DNA of 64,000 bases from JABDIP01 sp965250245 (GCA_965250245.1 OZ252296.1:3224001-3288000); one strand, 5' to 3'; counted from the stretch's first letter, positions 44,167 through 52,432 are shown. Program-made: numbers and translations. Notes: a model not told the origin generated them from the sequence alone.

Positions 44167-45735
44167 ATGGCGTTCAAATCCTGGAGCGGCTCGCGCCCCT
44201 ATCGGAACCGCGACGGCGACACGCTGGCGGCGATCGCCGAGCGCGAGGCGGCGGCCGGCAATCCGGTGACGGCGGAGGACATCGCCCGCTTCAACTGGGG
44301 CACCGACGACCCGGAGGAAGTCCAGACCCTGATGCGTGATGAGCTGGGCGCACGGGCCCGCGATGGCGACAAGGGCTTCCTGCTGTCAGGCGACGACCAG
44401 CCGCGCCGCCAGCTGCGCATCCCCGAGGTCTACGAGCAGCGCGGCTTCTCCCTGGAGCGCACCCACCAGGTCCGGGTCAACCGCAAGGACTGCCCGGAAC
44501 AGTTCCTGGATTGCTGCTCGCTGCCGGCGATCACTTTCGACTTCGACAGCTCCTTCGTGAAGCCGGCGGTGGTCGACCATCTGGGCGCGGTCGAGACGCT
44601 GGTGCAGAGCTATCCCGACGCCCGCCTGATGGTGTTCGGCCACACCGACGCGGTCGGCGACGAGATGTACAACAAGAAGCTGAGCGAGCGCCGCGCCTGG
44701 GCCGTCCACGCCTTCATCCTGAACGACACGGATGCCTGGGAGACCCTCTACAATCACCCGGACGAGACCTGGGGCCTGCCGGTTGTGCAGGAGATACTCG
44801 CCGATCTGGGGCACTACCAGGGTGCGGTCGACGGCGATATGGGGCCGGCCACCCGGGCGGCCATGCGGGCCCTTCTCGGCTTGGACGAGGACGCGTCGGT
44901 GTCCAACGACGCCGCCTTCCGCAAGGAACTGTTCGCCGCCTATATGGGCGGCAAGCACGACATCGAGATCGAGGCCGACCGCTTCATGGAGCCCGGCTTC
45001 ATGGGCTGCGGCGAGTTCAACCTGCTGGAGCCGACCGACAGCGCGGAGCAGAAGAACCGGCGGGTCACCTTCTACGCCTTCCACAAGGACCGCCTGCCCA
45101 ACCTGCCCTGCGCCTTCGCCGATTGCGGCCCCTGCCGCAACCAGATGGTGACGCCAGAGAACCGTCACCAGGAGGGCTTCTCCTGCAGCTTCTACGACAG
45201 CTGGGCCAAGCTCTGCCCCTGCGAGAGCAAGACCCGGGACATCGTGGTCCTGTTCCACACGCCGGACGACGCCCATGGCCTGCTGGCCGACGCCGATGAC
45301 TGGTTCCACCTGCGCAGCGACAACGTCCGCTTCGACCGTTGCCTGTACGCCAAGGACGCCGTCATCGTCGCGCCGAACCGCGCCGCGCTGACCTTCCGCG
45401 AAACGCCGCTGGCCGGAGTCTTCACCCTGCGCCGCTTCTACGAGGGCGATTCCGACTTCCTGATCTTCGAGAACATGAGCCATGCCGACCTCGACCAGAT
45501 CGGCGAGGAGCCGTTCGACCACTCCGACGACGAGCCCCCGGAGGATGCGACGGAGGCCACCGCTGAGGTTGAAGGCCATGAGGGCGACGCATGCGATTCC
45601 GGCGGCCCGTCCACAGCACAGGCCAGCGAGGACGACCTGTCGGTCGACGGCGAATCCTTCGCCGACGAACCGGACGACGATGACGATGGCTACGACGTCT
45701 TCGGCCCGTCTGACATCGTGACAATGGAGGGCTGA
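44167..45735 (+). CDS. LysM-like / OmpA-like / peptidoglycan-binding domain protein
   Basis: 522 residues. A LysM-like N-terminus (YRNRDGDTLAAIAEREAAAGN, DIARFNWGTDDP) is followed by an OmpA-C-like domain with ITFDFDSSFVKPAVVDHL and VFGHTDAVGDEMYNKKLSERRAW (about residues 118-185), then a PG_binding_1-like unit (VQEILADLGHYQGAVDGDMG, about 205-235). A Cys-rich part (CGPCRNQM, CSFYDSWAKLCPCES) and a very acidic tail follow. There is no signal peptide, so the protein would need a dedicated export route to meet peptidoglycan. Domain mix matches proteins found with T6SS spike/effector genes. Confidence 0.72.
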   Translation: MAFKSWSGSRPYRNRDGDTLAAIAEREAAAGNPVTAEDIARFNWGTDDPEEVQTLMRDELGARARDGDKGFLLSGDDQPRRQLRIPEVYEQRGFSLERTHQVRVNRKDCPEQFLDCCSLPAITFDFDSSFVKPAVVDHLGAVETLVQSYPDARLMVFGHTDAVGDEMYNKKLSERRAWAVHAFILNDTDAWETLYNHPDETWGLPVVQEILADLGHYQGAVDGDMGPATRAAMRALLGLDEDASVSNDAAFRKELFAAYMGGKHDIEIEADRFMEPGFMGCGEFNLLEPTDSAEQKNRRVTFYAFHKDRLPNLPCAFADCGPCRNQMVTPENRHQEGFSCSFYDSWAKLCPCESKTRDIVVLFHTPDDAHGLLADADDWFHLRSDNVRFDRCLYAKDAVIVAPNRAALTFRETPLAGVFTLRRFYEGDSDFLIFENMSHADLDQIGEEPFDHSDDEPPEDATEATAEVEGHEGDACDSGGPSTAQASEDDLSVDGESFADEPDDDDDGYDVFGPSDIVTMEG

Positions 45736-45740
45736 GCAAC

Positions 45741-48494
45741 ATGGATAGCCTGCCGGCACGCGAGGCCGCGCCGAGAACCTGTGACCACACTCGGTCGTTC
45801 AAGTTCGCAGCGTGGAATTTCCACGTCGGCCGAAAGTGGTATTTCGGCGACGAGCTGTCGGAGGAGATGGGGAAAAGCTGGCTCCGGCGTGACCTGTTCG
45901 CCTATGAGAGCGATACGGATTTCAGCAAGAACAGCAGCACCAGCGGCATCGTCGACGGCAACTACGCCACGAGTTCCCTCCTGGTGCGCAATCGATATGC
46001 CTACATCTTCCGGCAGATCGGATCGGACGTCGCATTGCATCGGGAACTGCACATCGATGCGACGGGAAAAATCCGGGTCACACCGCCCGGGAAGCTGCGC
46101 AAGACGATCAAGAAACGGGGCAACCCGGCCGAGCGCAGCCGGCACCGCTCCGACTACTACCTGGAGTTCTTCCACAAGACCAAGCGCGTCACCCGCTACT
46201 ACATCATCTACTCCTACATCCAACTGCCCCTGTCGGCGATCGAGGCGCTTGAGCAGGCGCGCATCAAGCACGGCCGCTATCGCGGCTACTCCGCCTTGTC
46301 GCGGTTCGTCCGTCCCTGCGTCGCCTGGGAGGCGATCGACCCGGAAAGCGGCGTCTACCAGTACGAGAGCTGCGAGGTCGAACCGACCCACCACCCGGTG
46401 GAGTACTTCCAGGCCGGTCCGGCGCCGGCGACCGAAGACGGCAAACCCGGCACGCCGGAATGGTATGCCGTCGGCTACGACTTCCTGGACATCGCCCTGC
46501 GCCTCTCCACCGAATACCGTGAGGCGCTGCACACCTATCAGCGGATCTACGTGGCGCCGAAGGGCAAGGCGGCGCGCAAATACGATCACTGGATGCTGGC
46601 GGAGACCATCCACTCGCTGGTCGACGAGAGCCCGGAGCTGAAGGCCAAGGTGATCAGCAGCCTGCGATGGGGCGATCTGGAGAAATTCCTGTCCAAATGG
46701 CGGAACCGCAGGCTGACGCTGCAGCGCCGGTACGAGCGCGCCGCGGCACGGGTCTGCATGGCGATCGACAACCCGATCTACGACATCCTGCGCGCCGCCT
46801 ACCGGACCAACGAGGAGGATCCCAGCGCCGAGAACGGCGACACCATGTTCCTCTTCAACCGGTACTACGCGCTGACGATCCAGGAACTCGGCGCCTCGAA
46901 GGCCGGCAACAACTACCTCTCCGTGCAGTTCAAGAAATTCGCCAATGGCGAGCCAGAGGCGACGGCGGCCCAGGGCGGGCCCTTCGACAACTTCCTCGGC
47001 ACCTATGTGTTCCGGGACTCGATGACCGACACCGAGGTCTTCAAGACGACCCGCTGGTCGACCAAATCGACGATCTCGGTCTTCTCGACCTATGTCAGCG
47101 TCTACATGCAGCACGTCAATCAGGTGACGGCCAAGTCGATCTCCAAGCACCTGAACAACCTGTTCCCGACGCACAACGTGTTCCTGGGCGAGACCAAACC
47201 CTGGCTCGACGATCCGGTGGCCGACGAGCTGTGGTCGAAGTTCGGCGTCGAGGAGGTCGAGGTCTCCTTCGAATCGCGGGCCCGGGGACCGGACGGGAAG
47301 ATCAAGACGATCTCGGAGACCGTGCTCGTCACCGAGGCGGAGGTGAAGCAGCTGCAGAAGTTCGCCGATGCCTCCGCCGACGCCGACCTCTTCAAGAACA
47401 CCGGCCGGCTGATCGGCATCGTCTTCGACTCCATCAATGCCGGCATCGCGCTCAACGCGCTGCGCAAGAAGCTCGGCGGACCGATCTCCAACGATTGGGG
47501 CCGCGAGGCCATGGATGCGACCATGCATTCGCTCAACCTGGCGAAATCGGTGGTCGAGCAGGTCTGCGGCAAGAACCTCAGCAAATCGATGTCAAAGGGC
47601 CTGCCGGTCATCTCGGCGGTCTCGGCGATCTATTTCTGCGTCACCGACGTCTACGACGCCAACGAGGCGCTGAAGATCCATGACTACGACCGCGCCTACG
47701 CGCTGATCGGTGCCGCGGTCGGCGAGGCGGTCGCTTTCGTGGGTGTCGCCATGGTGATCAAGGCCACCGCCACCGGCGCCACCGCCGGCCCCGCCGGCGC
47801 GATCCTGGGCCTGATCGGGGGGCTGATCGCGGCGGTCGGCTACTACCTGGCCATGGTCGGGAAGGACGAGCCGATCGAGACCATGCTGAAGCACAGCACC
47901 TGGGGCACGAGCGCCTATGAGCGCGATACGGATTGGGTCAACACCTGGCAGGACAACCAGACCTTCGACCAGTGGAAGGGAAAGCCGGAAGCCCAGCTCA
48001 AGGCTCTGTGGAACCTGATCGGCGCCTTCACCCTGGAGCGCTATGCGCCGGGCGACAAGCCGGAATGGGGCCTGCTGAAGAATCACCATCCGCCGCTGAA
48101 GATCACTTTCCAGCAGCTGCACGAAGACTCCTACGTGAAGGTCAAGTCGCGCTGCACGATGCGGAAGGAGGGCAGCGTGAATTCCTACCGGTATCTGAAG
48201 GGGAAGACACAAACCATCCGGTCGGAGAAGTTCCTCGGCAAGGTCTTCACCAACCGGGCCACGGACAAATCCGTGCCCTGGCTGCTGGTCCGCTACCCGA
48301 CCGACCTCATCATGGATGTCCGCGAGGCGCATGACGACGGCTACGTGGTCGCGCACTCGTCCATGCAGGTGACGCTTTTCCTACATGAGGGCCAGGAAGT
48401 CGGCACCGCGAGCATCAGGCTGTCCGAGGACGGCTATCGGGCCGACTCCGATCCGGCATCCAGCATCGACGGCGGCTACGACAGGAGCGCCTGA
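45741..48494 (+). CDS. large unknown protein with hydrophobic pore-like C-terminal region
   Basis: 917 residues, with GGAGGGC upstream. Residues 1-600 are soluble and not recognised (starts RSFKFAAWNFHVGRKWYFGD). A hydrophobic pair lies at about 615-635 (LPVISAVSAIYFCVTDVYDA) and 653-708 (a long Gly/Ala-rich run including ATAGPAGAILGLIGGLIAAV and AVGYYLAMVG), as in colicin-like or T6SS pore-forming effectors. A further 200 residues follow. No signal peptide. It is next to the LysM/OmpA protein in a head-to-tail group, so a cell-envelope-acting effector is a fair inference, not a proof. Confidence 0.6.
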   Translation: MDSLPAREAAPRTCDHTRSFKFAAWNFHVGRKWYFGDELSEEMGKSWLRRDLFAYESDTDFSKNSSTSGIVDGNYATSSLLVRNRYAYIFRQIGSDVALHRELHIDATGKIRVTPPGKLRKTIKKRGNPAERSRHRSDYYLEFFHKTKRVTRYYIIYSYIQLPLSAIEALEQARIKHGRYRGYSALSRFVRPCVAWEAIDPESGVYQYESCEVEPTHHPVEYFQAGPAPATEDGKPGTPEWYAVGYDFLDIALRLSTEYREALHTYQRIYVAPKGKAARKYDHWMLAETIHSLVDESPELKAKVISSLRWGDLEKFLSKWRNRRLTLQRRYERAAARVCMAIDNPIYDILRAAYRTNEEDPSAENGDTMFLFNRYYALTIQELGASKAGNNYLSVQFKKFANGEPEATAAQGGPFDNFLGTYVFRDSMTDTEVFKTTRWSTKSTISVFSTYVSVYMQHVNQVTAKSISKHLNNLFPTHNVFLGETKPWLDDPVADELWSKFGVEEVEVSFESRARGPDGKIKTISETVLVTEAEVKQLQKFADASADADLFKNTGRLIGIVFDSINAGIALNALRKKLGGPISNDWGREAMDATMHSLNLAKSVVEQVCGKNLSKSMSKGLPVISAVSAIYFCVTDVYDANEALKIHDYDRAYALIGAAVGEAVAFVGVAMVIKATATGATAGPAGAILGLIGGLIAAVGYYLAMVGKDEPIETMLKHSTWGTSAYERDTDWVNTWQDNQTFDQWKGKPEAQLKALWNLIGAFTLERYAPGDKPEWGLLKNHHPPLKITFQQLHEDSYVKVKSRCTMRKEGSVNSYRYLKGKTQTIRSEKFLGKVFTNRATDKSVPWLLVRYPTDLIMDVREAHDDGYVVAHSSMQVTLFLHEGQEVGTASIRLSEDGYRADSDPASSIDGGYDRSA

Positions 48495-48577
48495 CCGCCG
48501 GCGCCCGCTCCTCCCCGGGGGCGGGCGACCGATGGTCACCAATCCCGAACAAGAGGAACGTCCCGCTATTTAGATCG

Positions 48578-48600
48578 TATTTTATTCAAATTTCATTCAT
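48578..48600 (+). promoter_or_regulatory. AT-rich upstream element, weak copy 3
   Basis: TATTTTATTCAAATTTCATT starts at 48578, sharing TATTTTAT-CAAAT with copies 1 and 2 but not the downstream AGAGGAAAAT. It lies in the 154-bp gap before the metalloprotease gene at 48649. Less certain than the other two. Confidence 0.4.
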
Positions 48601-48648
48601 CGCGGCCGGCCCAGCCGCGAGCCCGGTCATTGCCAAAGGAGAAGACAC

Positions 48649-49344
48649 ATGTCCGTCGTTGCACGCTCGATCATCGCCTACGAAAAGGACGTGAGGCCAC
48701 GACCGAACATGGTGCCGGCCTTCGATGCCGGGCTGGTGCGCACCTCCGCCGGCGACTACCGCCTGCAGATCACTATGCGGCTGCATTTCTGGTTCGCGGA
48801 TGGCGTGTTGCCCTGGACCAAGCACGAGAAGTGGGACTTCGTGGCCAGCTTCGACCGCCAGGTCCGCGCGGTCTGGGAACGCCAGACCATCGGGACGCTC
48901 GGCATCGGCACGCCGGTCACGTTGGACCTGCGCCTCGCCTACCGGCCGGACTGGCTGCTGTTCGGCCTGACCGAATGGAAAGGCCAGGACCCGCACTGGA
49001 ACATCGAGGTCATCAAGCTGGCGTCCGGCGTGAAGAAGACCAGCCAGACCCATATCAGCGTGCCCCTGGTCGAGCTCAACAGCCGGGATGCCGAGCACTA
49101 CTACCCGCTCTGCGACGGCGGTACGGTTCGCCATTCGGTCATCGCGCACGAATTCGGCCACATGCTCGGCCACAGCGGCGACGAGTACCCCGTCACGAAT
49201 GGGCAGGCACAGAGCAAGTACGTCCATGACTGCAAGAGCGTGATGAACTCCGGCACCAAGGTCCGCGGCCGGCACACGACCTTCCTCGACCAACTCGCGG
49301 ACCGGCTGATCGGAAAGCACAACCAGACGCTGATGCGGCGGTGA
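48649..49344 (+). CDS. predicted metzincin-like zinc metalloprotease
   Basis: 231 residues with AAAGGAG upstream. The zinc site VIAHEFGHMLGHSGDEY gives H167, E168, H171 and a third ligand at H175 or D178; a Met-turn-like CKSVMNSG follows at 199. The N-terminal part (LQITMRLHFWFADG, KWDFVASFDRQVRAVW) is not recognised. Cysteines at 155 and 195 may pair. No signal peptide. It ends the accessory group, 33 bp before tRNA-Ser. It is not obviously a close paralogue of the protease at 858 outside the motif. Confidence 0.72.
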   Translation: MSVVARSIIAYEKDVRPRPNMVPAFDAGLVRTSAGDYRLQITMRLHFWFADGVLPWTKHEKWDFVASFDRQVRAVWERQTIGTLGIGTPVTLDLRLAYRPDWLLFGLTEWKGQDPHWNIEVIKLASGVKKTSQTHISVPLVELNSRDAEHYYPLCDGGTVRHSVIAHEFGHMLGHSGDEYPVTNGQAQSKYVHDCKSVMNSGTKVRGRHTTFLDQLADRLIGKHNQTLMRR

Positions 49345-49376
49345 GCAATCGTTCGGATGTCGGCATTTCGGAATGG

Positions 49377-49468
49377 TGGCGGAGAGAGAGGGATTCGAAC
49401 CCTCGAAGAGCCGTTAAGCCCTTACTCCCTTAGCAGGGGAGCGCCTTCAGCCACTCGGCCATCTCTCC
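49377..49468 (-). tRNA. tRNA-Ser (GCT anticodon)
   Basis: Read leftward the gene starts GGAGAGATGGCCGAGTGGCT and ends with the T-arm GGTTCGAATCC and CTCTCTCC-G-CCA. The anticodon loop CTGCTAA gives GCT, reading AGC/AGU. It has the long variable arm of serine tRNAs, a 7-bp acceptor stem pairing and encoded CCA. It lies at the right border of the accessory group; no att duplication or integrase is seen. Confidence 0.97.
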
Positions 49469-49569
49469 GCGGCGCGGCGTCGCGCGAATGCGGGTTGTAG
49501 CCAGCGCCGGCGGCGGCTGTCAATCGCCCGGCGCGGACGCCCGCTCCGGAGCCGTGCTAGGCTGGCGGC

Positions 49570-50442
49570 ATGTGGGGCGGAACTCCCTTTCACCGGGCGC
49601 TGCACTTCAGCCGCGGCGAGACGGCGGACGGCCGGTGGGCGGCAGTGCGCGCCGATCCGCATCCGGCCCTGGGTGATGCGGTTCGGCTGTACCAGGGCTT
49701 CTCGGGCGTCGCGCCGCGTCCGCTCCGCCGCCGCGAGCTGCCCTTCGGCAACATCGTGCTGATCCTCAATTTCGGGCCGCGCTACCGCATGATCGACCGG
49801 GCGACCGGCGCTGCGGAGACGCGCGGATCCTTCATCGCCGGGCTGCATGAGAGCTACGCGCTGGTCGACAATGGCTGCATCGACCGGTGCCTGCATGTCG
49901 ACCTCAGCCCGGTGGCCGCCTATCGCCTGCTGCGCACGCCGATGGTCGCGCTCAAGGAGCGCACGGTCGAGCTCGGCGACCTGATCGGGCGCGAGGCCGA
50001 CCGGCTGCTCGACCGGCTCCATGACGCCGGGGACTGGCAGGCGCGCTTCGCGATGCTGGACTCGTGGCTCCTCGAAAGCCTGGCCCGCACAAGCCCGGGT
50101 TCGCCCGAGGTGGCCTGGGCGTGGCGCCGCATCGAGTCGCGGCGCGGCGCGGTGAAGATCGCAGAGATCGCCACCGCGCTGGACTGGAGCCGCAAGCGGC
50201 TGGTGGCCGGGTTCCGCGAGCAGGTCGGCATTCCGCCCAAGACCCTGGGCCGGGTGCTGCGCTTCCACCACGCCCTGGAACTGCTCTCCGACGGCGCCGG
50301 CCCGGCCGCAGAGATCGCCCATACCTGCGGCTATGCCGACCAGGCGCATATGATCCGGGAGTTCCGCGCGGTCAGCGGCCTGACGCCGGGTGCCATGGCC
50401 CGCCGGGGCTGGCCGCAATCGGACAGCGTCGCCGAGGCCTGA
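49570..50442 (+). CDS. AraC-family transcriptional regulator
   Basis: 290 residues. The C-terminal part has the two helix-turn-helix units of AraC proteins: VKIAEIATALDWSRKRLVAGF and the second with AAEIAHTCGYADQAHMIREF, followed by GLTPGAMAR. The N-terminal 150 residues are a DUF6597-like sensor domain (LPFGNIVLILNFGPRYRM). The VOC gene begins 81 bp downstream and is probably its neighbour in function, a common arrangement. Confidence 0.92.
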   Translation: MWGGTPFHRALHFSRGETADGRWAAVRADPHPALGDAVRLYQGFSGVAPRPLRRRELPFGNIVLILNFGPRYRMIDRATGAAETRGSFIAGLHESYALVDNGCIDRCLHVDLSPVAAYRLLRTPMVALKERTVELGDLIGREADRLLDRLHDAGDWQARFAMLDSWLLESLARTSPGSPEVAWAWRRIESRRGAVKIAEIATALDWSRKRLVAGFREQVGIPPKTLGRVLRFHHALELLSDGAGPAAEIAHTCGYADQAHMIREFRAVSGLTPGAMARRGWPQSDSVAEA

Positions 50443-50523
50443 TCCGGGGAACATTTCTTCAAGACCCCCGTCCCGCCCCTGCCTAGCCTGCAGGCACCTT
50501 CACGGCACCCGGGAGACACATCC

Positions 50524-50946
50524 ATGTCCGGAACACCGCAGCGGGGCGGCACCCGCATCATCCCCACCCTGCGCTACCGTGACGCCATGACGGCGATCGA
50601 CTGGCTCTGCACCGCTTTCGGCTTCGAGAAGCATCTGGTGGTGCCGGGCGAGGCCGGCGGGGTCGCCCATGCCCAGCTGGCCCGCGACGGCATGATGATC
50701 ATGCTCGGCTCCGGCCAGGAGGGCGCCTATGACCGGTTGATCCGCCATCCGGACGAGGCCGGCGGCGTGACCCAGTCCCCCTATCTGGTGGTCGACGACC
50801 CCGACGCGGTCTACGCCCAGGCCAAGGCCGCCGATGCCGAGATCGTCATGGAGATCGCCGATTGGGACCATGGCGGCCGCGGCTTCTCCTGCCGCGACCC
50901 GGAAGGCCATGTGTGGAATTTCGGCAGCTACGACCCCTGGGCCTGA
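50524..50946 (+). CDS. VOC-superfamily (glyoxalase/PhnB-like) protein
   Basis: 140 residues. Beta-alpha-beta-beta-beta modules with TLRYRDAMTAIDWLCTAFGFEKH at the start and GRGFSCRDPEGHVWNFGSYDPW at the end; Glu and His in the latter are the usual metal ligands, the paired ones being less clear. Such proteins include dioxygenase-like, resistance and glyoxalase-like enzymes; the substrate cannot be told. Follows the AraC gene. Confidence 0.88.
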   Translation: MSGTPQRGGTRIIPTLRYRDAMTAIDWLCTAFGFEKHLVVPGEAGGVAHAQLARDGMMIMLGSGQEGAYDRLIRHPDEAGGVTQSPYLVVDDPDAVYAQAKAADAEIVMEIADWDHGGRGFSCRDPEGHVWNFGSYDPWA

Positions 50947-50954
50947 CACAAGGT

Positions 50955-51038
50955 CGTCATTGCGAGGAGCCGAAGGCGACGCGGCAATCCACTCATTGCC
51001 GAAAGACTGGATTGCTTCGCCTTCGGCTCGCAATGACG
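50955..51038. repeat. palindromic repeat family B, copy 1
   Basis: CGTCATTGCGAGGAGCCGAA begins at 50955 and the complementary half ends TCGGCTCGCAATGACG at 51038; the arms pair with some gaps (50955-50991 with 51008-51038). A related copy lies at 52314-52397. This type is distinct from family A, though both start with CGTCATT. Confidence 0.85.
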
Positions 51039-51079
51039 GCGTAATGCGATGTCATCCAGAGCTGCTATAAGCCGGCGCC

Positions 51080-52015
51080 ATGATCGCGCCGCCGACATTT
51101 GCCACCCAGCAGGATTATGTCGCGCGCCTCGGCGATGCAGGCTTCTGGCAGCCCTACATGCGCGAGGCGCTGGGCCGCCACGGATTGGATACGCCGGAGC
51201 ACGAGCCCGAGGCTGGCCACAACGCGACCTATCCGACCTTCGTGTGCGGCGATGTGGTGGTGAAGCTGTTCGGCCGGTTCCCTGTTTGGCGCGACAGCTT
51301 CACCTCGGAACGGGCCGCCTACGCCCTGATCGCCACCGATCCGGACATCGCGGCACCGGCGGTCCTGGGCGACGGGCACCTGTTCGAGGATCGCGGCGCC
51401 CCCTGGGCGTATCTGATCACCAGCCGCATGCCGGGCGTCGCCTCATGGCAGGCGGTGCTCTCGGATCGCCAGTGTCGTGACCTGGCCGAGGCCCTGGGCC
51501 GGCAAGTCCGGCGACTGCACGCCCTGCCGCCGGACGGCATCGCACGCCAGGAGGAATGGCCAGGCCTGGACAGGGCCGCGGCACTGCGCGCGAGTTCCCT
51601 GCCGCCGCATCTGATCGCCCAGGCCGATGGGTTCCTGGCCGCGCTGCCGCCATGCGACCGGGTCTTCGTGCATGGCGATCTCACCGCCAACCATGTCTTC
51701 GTGGAGGATGGCCGCCTGGCCGGGCTGATCGACTGGGGCGACGCCCTGGCGGCCGACCGGCATGTCGAGCTGATCCAGATCTACCGGGACCTGTTCCGAT
51801 GCGACAAGGCGCTGTTCCGGGTCTTCCTGGAGGCCAGCGACTGGCCGCTCGGTCCGGACTTTCCCGGGCTGGCGCTGGGCAATGCGCTACATCGCCAGAC
51901 CGTCGGCTACGCCCAACACCGTTCGATGGACGTATTCGAGCCGATCGCGGCCCGCCTGCCGCTGTCGGAATTCACCTCGCTCGACGCGCTGGCGGCTGAG
52001 CTGTTCGCCCTCTAA
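51080..52015 (+). CDS. aminoglycoside phosphotransferase-fold (APH) protein
   Basis: 311 residues. The kinase-like core has a nucleotide-binding Lys in VVVKLFGRFPVW, the catalytic loop VFVHGDLTANHVFV (Asp and Asn) near residue 195 and the metal Asp in LAGLIDWGDALAADR. The APH family includes antibiotic kinases, homoserine/choline kinases and uncharacterised small-molecule kinases; nothing points to a resistance role. Confidence 0.87.
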   Translation: MIAPPTFATQQDYVARLGDAGFWQPYMREALGRHGLDTPEHEPEAGHNATYPTFVCGDVVVKLFGRFPVWRDSFTSERAAYALIATDPDIAAPAVLGDGHLFEDRGAPWAYLITSRMPGVASWQAVLSDRQCRDLAEALGRQVRRLHALPPDGIARQEEWPGLDRAAALRASSLPPHLIAQADGFLAALPPCDRVFVHGDLTANHVFVEDGRLAGLIDWGDALAADRHVELIQIYRDLFRCDKALFRVFLEASDWPLGPDFPGLALGNALHRQTVGYAQHRSMDVFEPIAARLPLSEFTSLDALAAELFAL

Positions 52016-52028
52016 GGGCCAAAACGAA

Positions 52029-52052
52029 CAGGGCCGCCTTTCGGCGGCCCTG
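52029..52052 (-). terminator. intrinsic terminator of the small leftward gene
   Basis: A 10-bp GC-rich stem CAGGGCCGCC/GGCGGCCCTG with a 4-base loop. On the minus strand it is followed by TTCGTTTT, which suits a terminator for leftward transcripts; on the plus strand no T-run follows. It may still help end the APH transcript ending at 52015. Confidence 0.75.
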
Positions 52053-52095
52053 CGCGATAGGGGCAAGCCCCACTCACGGTGTCAAAGCACGGGGC

Positions 52096-52173
52096 TCACG
52101 CGAGCCGCGGAGGCTGCTCCACCGCCAGCGAAAGACCCAAGAGCTGGGGCATTGCCTGCAAATCGCTAGACAT
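52096..52173 (-). CDS. 25-residue peptide gene with near-maximal Shine-Dalgarno
   Basis: Leftward ORF of 25 codons starting MSSDLQAMPQLLGLSLAVEQ and ending PPRLA, ATG at 52173, TGA at 52096. Before the ATG is AAAGGAGGTGATCC, complementary to the full 3' tail of 16S rRNA, with 7 nt between GGAGG and ATG. A sigma70-type promoter lies about 70-100 bp upstream and an intrinsic terminator at 52029-52052, making a complete transcription unit of roughly 180 nt. Between the TGA and the terminator is a possible second hairpin (AGCCCC/GGGGCT, about 52065-52096). The peptide is not recognised; no membrane segment is clear. It may be a leader peptide, a signalling or RiPP-like peptide or a translated small RNA. 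Confidence 0.65.
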   Translation of the reverse strand: MSSDLQAMPQLLGLSLAVEQPPRLA

Positions 52174-52242
52174 TGGATCACCTCCTTTCCGTTGTTGACG
52201 AATCTCGGGACGGCATCGATTCGACGCCACCATCGACTGAGC

Positions 52243-52270
52243 TATATACCGCGCAACCGACACCCGTCAA
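52243..52270 (-). promoter_or_regulatory. sigma70-type promoter of the small gene
   Basis: On the minus strand TTGACG (52265-52270) and TATATA (52243-52248) are separated by 16 bp, close to consensus. The start of RNA would fall near 52235, about 60 nt before the ATG at 52173. Confidence 0.65.
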
Positions 52271-52313
52271 CGGCCGGGTTGGCCGCAACCGAGACGGGGC
52301 AATGGCCACAACA

Positions 52314-52397
52314 CCGTCATCGCGAGCGAAGCGTGGCGATCCACTACTGCGGCCCACAGTGGATTGCCGCGTCGCCTGCGGCTCCTCGCAATGACGG
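52314..52397. repeat. palindromic repeat family B, copy 2
   Basis: CCGTCATCGCGAGCGAAGCG at 52314 and the complementary TCCTCGCAATGACGG ending at 52397 with TGGATTGCCGCGTCGCC between. Related to 50955-51038. Lies in the gap between the small leftward gene and the gene at 52433. Confidence 0.82.
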
Positions 52398-52432
52398 CTT
52401 GGCAGCCTGGCCGATCCCGGCCTGGCGTTTCG

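Noticed and set aside
45690..47528. A 612-codon minus-strand frame opposite the 917-residue gene
   Set aside because: Shadow frame; the plus-strand start has a good ribosome binding site and the group is head-to-tail on the plus strand.
49345..49569. tRNA-Ser as an attachment site of an integrated element
   Set aside because: No integrase, no repeated tRNA 3' end found by eye in the accessory group, so an integrative element is not supported.
52170..52190. Sequence TTGGATCACCTCCTTTC identical to the 3' end of 16S rRNA
   Set aside because: Not an rRNA remnant: similarity stops immediately, and on the other strand the same bases serve as the Shine-Dalgarno of the 25-codon gene.
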